Below, one piece after another: positions 43,501 through 51,378 of a DNA stretch of 64,000 bases. The DNA is taken from assembly GCA_965232105.1 (NCBI GenBank), contig OZ246956.1, forward strand, positions 3,348,001 through 3,412,000, given 5' to 3'. How positions within the stretch are numbered: position 1 is the first letter of the stretch; each line of letters opens with the position of its first letter. The notes under the pieces are model-generated. The model was not told the DNA's origin and ran no database searches. It saw nothing but the letters and a program-made list of their open reading frames with translations. Source of the DNA: Multivorans sp965232105 (GTDB taxonomy: Bacteria; Acidobacteriota; Thermoanaerobaculia; Multivoradales; Multivoraceae). Position numbers and translations under genes: made by a program.

Positions 43501-44118
43501 CAAGGCCGTGGTCGGTACGCGGACGCGACTGCCGCCGAACTTGGCGAAGGTCGTGTCGACGCCGTCGATGAACACGCCCTGGTCAGCAAAGTGGGCGCCG
43601 TTGACGGCGGGCCGGGTCTGCTGGATGTCGTCGTTCTCCGCGTCGGCGGTGACGCCAGGGAGGGCGTTGATGATGCCGTAGTAGGTGCGGGTCGTGCCGC
43701 CGATCTGCTCGCCGATCTCGCCGGAGACGGTGGCGCCGGCGGAGACGTTGAACTTGTCGACCATGGGCGTCTCACCGGTGACGGTGACCTCGCCCTCGAT
43801 CGCGGCCTGAAGGGTGACGTTGAGGTCTTTCCGGTCGCCGGCGACGGCATGCACCTCGGCGCGGGCTTCGCCCAGGCCTTCGAGCGTGGCGGTCAACGTG
43901 TAGTCGCCCGGAACCACGCCGACGAAACGGTAGTTTCCGTTCTCGTCGGTGATGCCGAACTTGTCGCCGCGCTCGCCACTCAGGGTGACGCTCACGCCGG
44001 GCAGCGGAGAGCCGCCGGGGTCTACTACTTGGCCGCTGATCGTCGCGGTTTCCGGCGCGTCTGCGAACAGGCAGACGGGCAGCAGAACCAGCAATGCGGC
44101 CAGGAACAGTCGCTTCAT
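40516..44118 (-). CDS. TonB-dependent receptor with carboxypeptidase-regulatory-like domain (receptor 4)
   Basis: This 1200-residue receptor has the same length as receptor 3, and the two coding frames match without visible gaps. The signal peptide, regulatory-like domain, TonB-box-like stretch and plug are nearly identical to receptor 3. The barrel differs at scattered sites, such as NKFLGCHNTLAQENPGVLNVDG against NKYLGCRNTLAQENPEVLSADG. GGAGAAGGACTGAG precedes the ATG. Homology with receptor 3 stops abruptly at the start codon on the 5' side but runs past the stop through the terminator on the 3' side. This indicates tandem duplication. It diverges from the CRTAC1-like gene at 44298. Confidence 0.92.
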   Translation of the reverse strand: MKRLFLAALLVLLPVCLFADAPETATISGQVVDPGGSPLPGVSVTLSGERGDKFGITDENGNYRFVGVVPGDYTLTATLEGLGEARAEVHAVAGDRKDLNVTLQAAIEGEVTVTGETPMVDKFNVSAGATVSGEIGEQIGGTTRTYYGIINALPGVTADAENDDIQQTRPAVNGAHFADQGVFIDGVDTTFAKFGGSRVRVPTTALTEVSMEAGGSSAEYGRYVGSATNVIVKSGTNRWHADTLWNHQRIDWGADYKDQPSLTERTNKPYPADWFKRCHGDERDEGRGLIPGGTDGSRQLEACRPGGSEWAGASDGFEVSLGGPIKRDKFWFYAGYSEFDDAYAERLVGGDPYDISLFDDTRILKLNLQSSAAHSFNGSTIETPTFRNYFNPQSFDYWTPTPHENDSTLATLNWNWAISSNWFLEMKVAQQETQENKFLGCHNTLAQENPGVLNVDGMPILDWLGLSHLPDVPAEMVTTCLQAKALDRGPEAGHSELNTSGGDANFGLRFPFDPEQGFFWPGNNYNVYVDGENLGAWHNGWILSDGFGFNGFPRDQANVGLTQFVGANHELKYGLDYQDTKWEGENARTSFMNGWGYDSYNPFGYGGAGGLGDDSCSLTRNAGTGPDNPHWSGLTTRGRGCTYVDYNSPKLSCLGPIGAELTPVEITTVNGEVHRTDFDEGNCIGRGTGDAEVKDTAFYLRDRFTVGDHWTFNVGVRAEIQESWNDVRRKVVDSTYADPRFNATYDVKGDGRLLFTANWGQYHAMLNQAWISGGGDTAGGMHDQWNGYEGYEVWLFCDPIEAIVFCPSPDRLDTRRAGTVGAPIPGYNFAWSTLVPGLMWDAVRPCRDGEASGVDCAIWDHSIDPYYRDDLILGVEWQFAPNWALDVKYIDWQMQDMMFSNTQLDHKGRNIFITGNYHDLAEIVTNSADAREARGIDRQLNDEALALADPAKNGYRGLQVQLNRRFANGWALYNNVSWSETDTTGAGAWWNNTNSSYLENLSAVMTQEFIDLCDAGQQVPDRRTGRTELFPMDCNQALAPWIGYPVSMINRRGLNQAYDRTWIYNSFGFKTWRLGNQDLTLSGHLSFQTGTPWVRSEGVSIVNVDPNDPKPGTPNDGVGFNLHAPGTQGRFTSDEYTLNLNGAWGFPMGYRDVRGEVRVDVLNVTNQQRRRSWGGDGQVYPVRRFFQRPRQVRASLRFRF

Positions 44119-44173
44119 CTCAGTCCTTCTCCTTGTCGGTTAGATGAGCCAACGTTGAAAAACAAGCGGCGCA

Positions 44174-44201
44174 TCCTCACCGACTCTCGGCGGCGTGTCA
44201 A
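44174..44201 (-). promoter_or_regulatory. Promoter region of receptor 4
   Basis: A perfect TTGACA (44201-44196) is kept on the minus strand, but the hexamer 16 bases on is TGAGGA, a poor -10 box. TCCAACATACTGGT (44238-44251), 36 bases upstream of the -35, matches 9 of 14 positions of the dyad before receptors 1 and 2. Confidence 0.35.
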
Positions 44202-44297
44202 CCTAGGGCTCCTGAGGCGCCGAAATGGCCGTCTGGATCCAACATACTGGTTCGTGATTCAGCGTTCTGGAGTCCGCCTCGATAATCTCCACGGCCC

Positions 44298-46073
44298 ATG
44301 CCCGCGCTGCTACTCCTGTTGTCTTCATGGCTGGTCGTCACGGCGGGAGGGGAGTCTGCCGCCTTCGAGGAAGTCGCTCAGAAACTCGGCGTCGACTTCG
44401 TCCACTTCAACGGGATGACGGGGCAGCTCTACACCGCGGAAGTCGTCGGTCCGGGAGTGGCCCTCTTCGACTACGACAACGACGGCGACCTGGACATCTA
44501 CCTGGGCCAGGGGGGCGGATTCGAGGGGGACGAGGGCCGGGGGCCTGTGTTCGAGCGCCAGACCGGCAGGCCGGCGGGAGACCGGATCTTCCGCAACGAG
44601 TTGACGGCTACCGGCGAAAGGGTCCTGCACTTCGTCGACGTCACTGCCGAGTTGGGTCTTGACGCCCCCGGCTACAATATCGGCGTTGCGACCGGGGACT
44701 ACGACCGGGACGGGTACGTCGACCTGTACGTGACCAACCTGGGGTCGAATCAACTGCTCCGCAACAACGGCGGTGCCGGTTTCGAAGACGTCACCGAGAG
44801 CGCCGGTGCCGACGACCGGCGCTTCAGCGTCCCCGCGACCTTCTTCGACTACGACGCCGACGGCTGGCTGGACCTCTACGTCGGCAACTACCACCGTTTC
44901 CACCGCGCGAATCGGAAGCGCTGCTTCCTGACCGGCGGTCAGCCTGACTATTGCGGGCCGCTCAGCCAGCCGGCCCAGGCCGACCGCCTGCTGCGCAACC
45001 TCGGCAACGGCGCCTTCCTCGACGTGACGGAGAGGGCGGGGCTGGCGGGGCCGCCGCACACCGCCCTGGGCGCCGCGGCGGTCGACTTCAACGGCGACGG
45101 TCTGGTCGACCTCTACGTCGCCAACGACCAGATGGCGAACCAGCTCTGGCTCAACCAGGGCGACGGCACCTTCGTCGAGGACGCGGTGTTCGCCGGCGCC
45201 GCTTTCGACCGGGAGGGCAGGGCCCAGGCGAGCATGGGCGTCGCGGTGGCGGACTTCGACGGCAACGGAGCACCGGACATCTTCCTCTCCCACCTGGTCC
45301 GGGAACACAACACGCTGTACCTGAACGACGGGGAGGGACTGTTCGCGGACCGTTCGCGCGAGGGCGGGCTCGTGGATCCGAGCTGGTCGATGACGGGGTT
45401 CGGGACGGCGCCGCTCGACTATGACGGGGACGGCGTGCTCGACCTGTTTGTCGTCAACGGCGCGGTGCGCCGGATCGAGAGCCAGGTCGAAGCCGGTGAC
45501 CCGCACCCGTTGCGCATGGAGAACCAGCTCTTCCGGGGTCTCGGTGACGGCCGTTTCGAGACCGTTCCGGCCGCGGAACGCGAGCATCCGGTCCTGAGCG
45601 AAGTCAGTCGGGGCCTTGCGGTCGGCGACCTGGACAACGACGGCGATCCGGACCTCGTGATCACGAACAACGGCGGCCGGGCAAGGGTGCTGCTGAATCG
45701 CCGGCCGCCCGGCGGGGCCTGGCTCGGCGTGCGGCTCGTGGCCGGCCTGGAAGACTGCGCCACCGGAACCGGGTGCGCCGGCGTCCCCGCCGGCATTCGG
45801 CGCGCAGCGCCGTCCTCTGAACCGCGGTTCATCGACATGTACGGTGCCCGCGCCCGCATCGCCGGACAGCGCGGCTGGCACTGGGCGCGCACGGACGGCA
45901 GCTATGCCGCGGCCAGCGATCCCCGCCTGCTGTTCTCGCTGACCGCCGCTACGGCCCCCACGACAGTCGAAGTCGTTTGGCCGGACGGTGCCATCGAGGA
46001 GTTTGATGGCCTCGAACCGAACCGCTACCACGTGCTGTGGCGAGGTGGCGGAGCAGTCGTGGAGAAGCCGTGA
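44298..46073 (+). CDS. CRTAC1-like FG-GAP/VCBS repeat protein with ASPIC/UnbV domain (copy 2)
   Basis: This 591-residue secreted protein has a short signal peptide (MPALLLLLSSWLVVTAGG). FG-GAP calcium loops follow: DYDNDGDLDIYL, DYDRDGYVDLYV, DYDADGWLDLYV, DFNGDGLVDLYV, DFDGNGAPDIFL, DYDGDGVLDLFV and DLDNDGDPDLVI. An ASPIC/UnbV domain (MYGARARIAGQRGWHWARTDGSYAAASDPRLLF) ends the protein. The fold is a beta-propeller that binds partners outside the cell; no catalytic site is known. A -10-like GATAAT at 44281-44286 lies just before the ATG. The next gene, a TPR protein, starts within its stop codon (GTGA). Confidence 0.88.
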   Translation: MPALLLLLSSWLVVTAGGESAAFEEVAQKLGVDFVHFNGMTGQLYTAEVVGPGVALFDYDNDGDLDIYLGQGGGFEGDEGRGPVFERQTGRPAGDRIFRNELTATGERVLHFVDVTAELGLDAPGYNIGVATGDYDRDGYVDLYVTNLGSNQLLRNNGGAGFEDVTESAGADDRRFSVPATFFDYDADGWLDLYVGNYHRFHRANRKRCFLTGGQPDYCGPLSQPAQADRLLRNLGNGAFLDVTERAGLAGPPHTALGAAAVDFNGDGLVDLYVANDQMANQLWLNQGDGTFVEDAVFAGAAFDREGRAQASMGVAVADFDGNGAPDIFLSHLVREHNTLYLNDGEGLFADRSREGGLVDPSWSMTGFGTAPLDYDGDGVLDLFVVNGAVRRIESQVEAGDPHPLRMENQLFRGLGDGRFETVPAAEREHPVLSEVSRGLAVGDLDNDGDPDLVITNNGGRARVLLNRRPPGGAWLGVRLVAGLEDCATGTGCAGVPAGIRRAAPSSEPRFIDMYGARARIAGQRGWHWARTDGSYAAASDPRLLFSLTAATAPTTVEVVWPDGAIEEFDGLEPNRYHVLWRGGGAVVEKP

Positions 46074-47815
46074 GCGTGTTTCCCGGTCCGAGACGGATTC
46101 TCGTCACATTGGCGGCCGTCGCCGCCACACTGGGTGCGCCGGCGACCCCGCCGGCTGCCGCCGGAGGCGGCCAGGAACCGGCCGGGGAAGACGGTTTGAA
46201 CCGTGTGCGGTCGTCGCTCGCCATCGACGCCGTACCGGCGCCGCGCCTCGATCACCTGGAACCGGATGTCCGCCGGCAGTTCGAGGAGGACCGCGTCGCG
46301 GTCGCGGCCGCTCTGGCGGGCGCCGCCGAGGAGGCGCAGGCCCAGGCGGCCGCGAACGCCTTTGCCGATCTCTGTCTGCGCTACCTGCACTACGAGTTCT
46401 ACGGCGCCGCCTCGGTATGCCTGGAGCAGCTCCGGGCCCTCGCCCCCGGCGATTTCCAGTGGGCCTACTACGAGCTGTTGCTGCACGACGCGACCGGCGA
46501 CCTGGAGCAGGCGCGCGCGAGCGCCGGCGCCGCACTCGATCTGCTGCCGGGTGATGTTCCGACCCTGATTCGTGCCGGCGATCTGCTGCTTGCGGAAGGA
46601 GAGCTCGACGCGGCGGAAGCGGCCTACAGCAGGGCCGCCTCAGGACGGCCCGAGAGCGCGGCGGCCCGTTTCGGCCTCGGGCGGGTGGCCCTCGAGCGGG
46701 GAGATGCCGCCCGCGCTGCCCAGATCCTGGAGGCGGTAGCAGCCACACAACCTGAGGGCAGCATCGTCCATCACCATCTCGGCATGGCGCTGCGAGCGGC
46801 CGGCGATCCGGAGCGGGCGCGCGCTGAACTGGGCCGGAACCGGCAGGTACCGATCGCGGTCGTCGATCCGCTGCGCGAACGCCTCAACCTCCTCGGCGTC
46901 AAGCAGGAAGCGGTGTTCGACCGTGCCGTGCGAGCGGCGCGCTCGGGCGACCATGCCCAGGCCGTCAGGCTCTATGAGCAATTGCTCGCGACGAACGACC
47001 GGGATGTCGAGGTCCACTTCAACCTGGCCCGGTCGTTGATCGAGACCGGGGACTCCGGCCGCGCGGAGAGCCACCTTCGCCGGGCTCTGGAGGCGCAGCC
47101 GGACCATGGGGCCGCGCACTTCAACCTGGCGCTGCTTCTGGGCCGCGCCGGCCGCGCGGTCGAGGCCACCGCGCACCTCGAGCGCGCCGCGGACATTGAT
47201 CCCGAGAATCTGCCGTGGCGCCTGGCGCGGGCGCGGGCTCGGGCCGACGCCGGCAACGCGGGCGGCGCGATTGCCGAACTTGAAGAGGTCGTCGAGTTCG
47301 ACCCGGGCCTTATCGAAGCGCGGAGGACGCTGGCGGCGCTGCTGGTCGGGACGGGCGAGCCCGAGCGGGCCGCCGTCCAGCTCGAGGCGCTGGTAGCGCT
47401 CACCCCCGACGACCTTGCCGCTCGCTTCAACCTCGGTCTGATGCAGTTCCAGGCGGGCATGTACGTCGACTGCCGCGCCACGCTCGAGGCGGCGCTGGAG
47501 CGTTTTCCTGGAGATGTCGCGGTGCGGCACTTGCTGGCGCGACTACTGGCTACCAGTCCGGTTCCCGAGGCGCTGGACGGCGCTCGGGCCGTGAAACTGG
47601 CAGAGGCGGTGGTTTCCGAGCAGCCCGCGCTCGATCACCTGGAGACGCTGGCGATGGCCCTCGCGGCGGCTGGCCGGTTCGATGAGGCGGTTTCGCGCCA
47701 GCAGGAGGCCCTGGAACTGGAACGTCGATCGACCGGGTCCAACTCGAACGACCGGCGCCAGCGTCTGGACCTCTACCTGGCGCGGCAGCCTCTGCGGGCG
47801 CCGGCGAGACCGTAG
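46070..47815 (+). CDS. TPR-repeat exported protein, paired with CRTAC1-like gene (TPR copy 2)
   Basis: This 581-residue protein has a signal peptide (RRILVTLAAVAATLGAPATPPAAA) and then TPR repeats almost throughout, such as AAEAAYSRAASGRPESAAARFGLG and AVRLYEQLLATNDRDVEVHFNLA. The GTG start at 46070 overlaps the TGA of the CRTAC1-like gene before it, so translation is coupled. It is more diverged than TPR copies 1 and 3, and it has no lipobox cysteine. It probably acts as an extracytoplasmic scaffold for the propeller partner. A chance-looking match to the start of the dispersed 3' element (CACTGGGTGCGCCGGC) lies in its signal-peptide region at 46128. Confidence 0.83.
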   Translation: MSVFPGPRRILVTLAAVAATLGAPATPPAAAGGGQEPAGEDGLNRVRSSLAIDAVPAPRLDHLEPDVRRQFEEDRVAVAAALAGAAEEAQAQAAANAFADLCLRYLHYEFYGAASVCLEQLRALAPGDFQWAYYELLLHDATGDLEQARASAGAALDLLPGDVPTLIRAGDLLLAEGELDAAEAAYSRAASGRPESAAARFGLGRVALERGDAARAAQILEAVAATQPEGSIVHHHLGMALRAAGDPERARAELGRNRQVPIAVVDPLRERLNLLGVKQEAVFDRAVRAARSGDHAQAVRLYEQLLATNDRDVEVHFNLARSLIETGDSGRAESHLRRALEAQPDHGAAHFNLALLLGRAGRAVEATAHLERAADIDPENLPWRLARARARADAGNAGGAIAELEEVVEFDPGLIEARRTLAALLVGTGEPERAAVQLEALVALTPDDLAARFNLGLMQFQAGMYVDCRATLEAALERFPGDVAVRHLLARLLATSPVPEALDGARAVKLAEAVVSEQPALDHLETLAMALAAAGRFDEAVSRQQEALELERRSTGSNSNDRRQRLDLYLARQPLRAPARP

Positions 47816-47842
47816 CCTGGACCGGGCGATCGGGACAGCTTC

Positions 47843-49594
47843 TTGCAGCGAGACCGCCCCATCGCTTCGGCGACGATCCGTCCGTTCTTCGCGGCGGCTC
47901 TGGTCGCGGCATGCGCTGGCGACGGCTCCGAGACGGTCTCCTCGACCGGTACTGCGGACTCGCTCACTTCAGGCGATCCGGCCGCGATTCTGTTCGAGGA
48001 TCGCGCCGCGGACTCGGGGGTCGACTTCGTCCACTGGAATGGCGCGGCGGGCCGGTTCTTCCTGCCCGAGATCATGGGCGCGGGAGCGGCCCTTGTCGAT
48101 ATCGACGCGGATGGCGATCTCGACGTGTTCCTGGTTCAGGGGGAGGACCTCGAACCGGCCGGCACCGCCGGCGGCGACAGGACTCATCCGGGTGACCGGC
48201 TGTTCCGCAACGAGTTGTCGGAAACCGGCGACCTCCGGTTCACCGACGCTTCGGCGGAAGCCGGACTCGTGCCCGGGGGCTACGGCATGGGGGTGGCTGC
48301 TGCCGACATCGACTCGGACGGCCGGATCGATCTCTACGTGACGAATGTCGGACCGAACCGGATGTGGCGGAACCTCGGCGGCGGCCGGTTCGAAGATGTG
48401 ACCGATGCCGCCGGCGTGGGGGACGCGGCGTGGAGCGTGCCCGCTGTGTTCCTGGACGCCGACCGCGACGGCGACCTCGACCTGTTCGTGGGGAACTACG
48501 TGGAGTTCAACCGGGGCGCGCATACCGCCTGCGCGTCGGCGGCAGGCGGCCTGGACTACTGCAGCCCGAGGAGCTTCGCCGCCGTGCCGGACCGCTACTT
48601 CCGAAACCGGGGCGGCGGCCGGTTCGAGGAGGCCGGTTCGGCGGTGGGGGTGACCGGCGTCTACGGGTACGCCCTTGGGGCCATCGCGCTGGACGCCGAC
48701 GCCGATGGCCTGCTCGACCTGTACGTGGCGAACGACTGGTCTCCGAACCAGTTGTGGTTGAACCGTGGCGGCCGGTTCGACGAGGGGGCGCGGCTGGCGG
48801 GTGTGGCGGTCAACGCCGCCGGCGTCGCCGAGGCCGGAATGGGGGTCGACGCGGCCGACTTCGACGGCGATGGGGATGAAGACGTGATCGTCTCCCACCT
48901 GACGGGCGAAACGAACACGCTCTACCGCAACGATGGAGGCGGGATGTTCACGGACGCCAGTCTCGTTTCGCGCCTGGGGCCGCCCAGCCTGCCGTGGACG
49001 GGCTTCGGCGCCGGCTGGATCGACTACGACAACGATGGCCTGCTCGACTTCCTCGTGGTCAACGGTGCCGTAAGGGGTCAGGGAGGAGCCGGGGATCTGG
49101 ACTTCGGACAGCCGAATCAACTGTTCCGCAATCTGGGGGATGGTCGGTTCGAGGACGTGTCGGCCGCGGTCGGGCCGGCCTTTGCCGAGCCACTCACCTC
49201 ACGCGGCGCGGCGTTCGGCGACGTGGACAACGACGGCGACGTCGACGTGCTGGTGACGAACAACGCGGGTCCGGTCCAACTGCTGATCAATCTCGTGGGC
49301 CAGGACCGGGCCTGGATCGGCCTGCGGGCGGTCGAGCCCGATCCTGACCGCGACGCTCTGGGCAGTCTGGTGGAAGTGCGGCTCAGTGGCGGCAGGAGCC
49401 TGGTTCGCCGTGTGAGGACGGCGAGGAGCTACGCCTCGTCCAGCGATCCGCGGGTCATCTTCGGTCTGGACGACGCGGAGGGAGTGGCCGAGGTGCGCGT
49501 GCGGTGGCTGGGCGGCCTCGAGGAGAGCTTCGGACCGTTGGCGATCCGCCGCTACCACACGCTGCGCCGCGGAGAGGGCGTTCCGGTCCGATGA
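47843..49594 (+). CDS. CRTAC1-like FG-GAP/VCBS repeat protein with ASPIC/UnbV domain (copy 3)
   Basis: This 583-residue secreted protein is close to the copy at 22973-24730. It has a lipoprotein-like signal (AAALVAACAGD), the opening LFEDRAADSGVDFVHWNGAAGRFFLPEIMG, FG-GAP loops (DIDADGDLDVFL, DIDSDGRIDLYV, DADRDGDLDLFV, DADADGLLDLYV, DFDGDGDEDVIV, DYDNDGLLDFLV, DVDNDGDVDVLV), and an ASPIC/UnbV end with RSYASSSDPRVIFGL. The TTG start is forced: the TAG of the preceding TPR gene is in the same frame 30 bases upstream and no ATG or GTG lies between. The ATG of TPR copy 3 overlaps its TGA. Confidence 0.88.
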   Translation: MQRDRPIASATIRPFFAAALVAACAGDGSETVSSTGTADSLTSGDPAAILFEDRAADSGVDFVHWNGAAGRFFLPEIMGAGAALVDIDADGDLDVFLVQGEDLEPAGTAGGDRTHPGDRLFRNELSETGDLRFTDASAEAGLVPGGYGMGVAAADIDSDGRIDLYVTNVGPNRMWRNLGGGRFEDVTDAAGVGDAAWSVPAVFLDADRDGDLDLFVGNYVEFNRGAHTACASAAGGLDYCSPRSFAAVPDRYFRNRGGGRFEEAGSAVGVTGVYGYALGAIALDADADGLLDLYVANDWSPNQLWLNRGGRFDEGARLAGVAVNAAGVAEAGMGVDAADFDGDGDEDVIVSHLTGETNTLYRNDGGGMFTDASLVSRLGPPSLPWTGFGAGWIDYDNDGLLDFLVVNGAVRGQGGAGDLDFGQPNQLFRNLGDGRFEDVSAAVGPAFAEPLTSRGAAFGDVDNDGDVDVLVTNNAGPVQLLINLVGQDRAWIGLRAVEPDPDRDALGSLVEVRLSGGRSLVRRVRTARSYASSSDPRVIFGLDDAEGVAEVRVRWLGGLEESFGPLAIRRYHTLRRGEGVPVR

Positions 49595-51354
49595 GAGCGC
49601 GCCTGTTTCGGTTCATTCCGCTACTGGCGATGGCCGGGTTGCTTCCCTCCTGCGGGCGTGACGCCGGGTCCCTGGTGGAGCTCCCGGCGTTCGGGGACAC
49701 GATCACGGACGGTGCGTTGCAGAGTCAGTTCGACGGTCTCGAGCGGCGGGTACGGCGCCTCGAAGCGGAGGGCGCGCCGGCGCCTGAACTGGCGGAAGCG
49801 GTGGGTGAACTGGGCCGGCTGTACCACGGCCTGCAGCTCCTGGAGCCGGAAGCGCTGCCGATGCTCGAGAACGCGCTCGCCTGCTACAGGGAAGCGCGCC
49901 GGATCGACGACCTGGACTGGCGCTGGCCGTATCTCGAGGCCTTCGCCCTGGAGACGCAGGGTGAATTGGCGGAGGCGGCGGCCGGCTACCGGGAAGCGCT
50001 CGATCGTGGCTCCGGCATGACCGTGGCACTCCTCAGGTTGGCCGAGGTGGAACGCCGGCTCGGCCGCTTCGAGGCCGCCGAGAGCCTGTGGAACCGGGCT
50101 CTGGAGACGGAACCGGAACAGGCGTCCGCCCTTCTGGGTCTCGGCCGGATCGCCCTCGACCGCGGAGACTTCGCCTCGGCGTCGGCGTTTCTCGAGCAGG
50201 TGGTCGAACTGGTGCCGGAAGCAGGCCAGGCCCATCACGCCCTGGGCCTCGCCTACCGCAACCTGGGGAGCGTGGAGGCCGCCGAGCGCCATCTGGGTCT
50301 GGCCAGCGAGGCGGGAATTCCCCTGGACGACCGGTTGGTCCAGGAAATGACGGCTCTCCCGGCCGGCAGCCGCGCGCTTCTGCGCAGGGGCCTGCTCGCG
50401 GTTCAGGCCGGCGCTCTCGAGGCGGCTGTGGGACTCCTGCGTTCGGCGACGGAGCAGGATCCGGCGAATCTGCTCGCGCGCCGCAACCTGGCGCTCGCGC
50501 AGATGCAGGCCGGCAGGTCCGGAGAGGCCGCCGCGACGTTGGCCGGGCTTGCTGAACTCGACGCTTCGGACGCCTGGGCGCGAGTGGAACTCGGACGTCT
50601 ACTGGTCGAGGAGGGGCGCGTCGATCTCGCCGTTCCTCATCTGCAACAGGCGGTCGACCTGGCGCCGGACTACCTGGCGGGCCGCCTTCAACTCGGGCTC
50701 GCGCTCGTGCAGACGGGAGAGGCCGCGGCGGCGCTCCGGCATTTCGAGCCGGCGACCGAACTCGACCCCTACTCGGCCGAGGCGCGCTATCAGTATGCGG
50801 CCGCCCTCGCCGCGGCGGGACGACCGGACGTTGGTGTCCGGGTACTTCGAGAGCGATTGGACCAGGCGCCGGCCGACACCGGGGCTGCGCGATTCCTGAG
50901 CCGGATCCTGCGCCAGCAGCAGCGTCTGGCCGAGGCCCAGGCGGTGCTGGAGCGTTCACTGGAAAGTCACCGGGGCGCTTCGGCCGAGGAGGGGGCGTTG
51001 CGCCTGGAACTGGGCCGCGTCCTGGCTCTTCGGGGAGACCCGGCCCGGGCATTCTCCCAGCTCGCCCAGGCGCGACGACAGGCGCCGGAGCTTTTCGAGG
51101 CGGGGTTCCTCGCCGGCCTGGTGGCGGCCCAACTGGGCAACCTGGACTACGCCTCCGACGCCTACGCCGAGGTCCTCGTTGCGCGACCCGACTTCGTTCC
51201 GGCCAGGCTGGGACTGGCGGAGGTCCTGGAAACGCGCGGTCGATGCGCGGATGCGGTCGAGCTGCTGGAGGAGGGTCGGCAGCTCCGGCCGGGCGACCGT
51301 AGCCTGGACGGCCCTCTGGCGCGTCTGCGGGCGGCCTGCGCGGGTCGTCGGTGA
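49591..51354 (+). CDS. TPR-repeat lipoprotein, paired with CRTAC1-like gene (TPR copy 3)
   Basis: This 587-residue lipoprotein (LLAMAGLLPSCGRD, lipobox-like, Cys likely lipidated) is made of TPR units. It matches the copy at 21210-22976 along its whole length: QFDGLERRVRRLEAEGAPAP, then ELAEAVGELGRLYHGLQLL, and a common end with ETRGRCADAVELLEEGRQLRPGD. Its role is probably a scaffold at the membrane for the CRTAC1-like partner. ATG at 49591 overlaps the stop of that partner (ATGA), the same overlap as in the inverted pair at 22.9 kb. A longer frame from 49504 would only add residues translated out of frame from the preceding gene. Confidence 0.85.
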   Translation: MRARLFRFIPLLAMAGLLPSCGRDAGSLVELPAFGDTITDGALQSQFDGLERRVRRLEAEGAPAPELAEAVGELGRLYHGLQLLEPEALPMLENALACYREARRIDDLDWRWPYLEAFALETQGELAEAAAGYREALDRGSGMTVALLRLAEVERRLGRFEAAESLWNRALETEPEQASALLGLGRIALDRGDFASASAFLEQVVELVPEAGQAHHALGLAYRNLGSVEAAERHLGLASEAGIPLDDRLVQEMTALPAGSRALLRRGLLAVQAGALEAAVGLLRSATEQDPANLLARRNLALAQMQAGRSGEAAATLAGLAELDASDAWARVELGRLLVEEGRVDLAVPHLQQAVDLAPDYLAGRLQLGLALVQTGEAAAALRHFEPATELDPYSAEARYQYAAALAAAGRPDVGVRVLRERLDQAPADTGAARFLSRILRQQQRLAEAQAVLERSLESHRGASAEEGALRLELGRVLALRGDPARAFSQLAQARRQAPELFEAGFLAGLVAAQLGNLDYASDAYAEVLVARPDFVPARLGLAEVLETRGRCADAVELLEEGRQLRPGDRSLDGPLARLRAACAGRR

Positions 51355-51378
51355 ACACCCGCCCGCGTCGGCGGGTCC

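Larger units (their letters stand above)
36631..44118 (-). repeat. Tandem duplication of a receptor gene with its terminator
   Basis: Units 36631-40320 and 40431-44118 (about 3.7 kb each, offset about 3.8 kb) hold receptors 3 and 4 with their 3' hairpins. Identity seems highest in the first kilobase of the genes. The unit ends at the start codon, so each copy has a different 5' untranslated region. Confidence 0.85.

Noticed and set aside
46128..46143. Possible fifth copy of the dispersed 3' element
   Set aside because: It shares CACTGGGTGCGCCGGC, but no hairpins or other parts follow, and it lies in a signal-peptide coding region. It may be chance or a very short relic.
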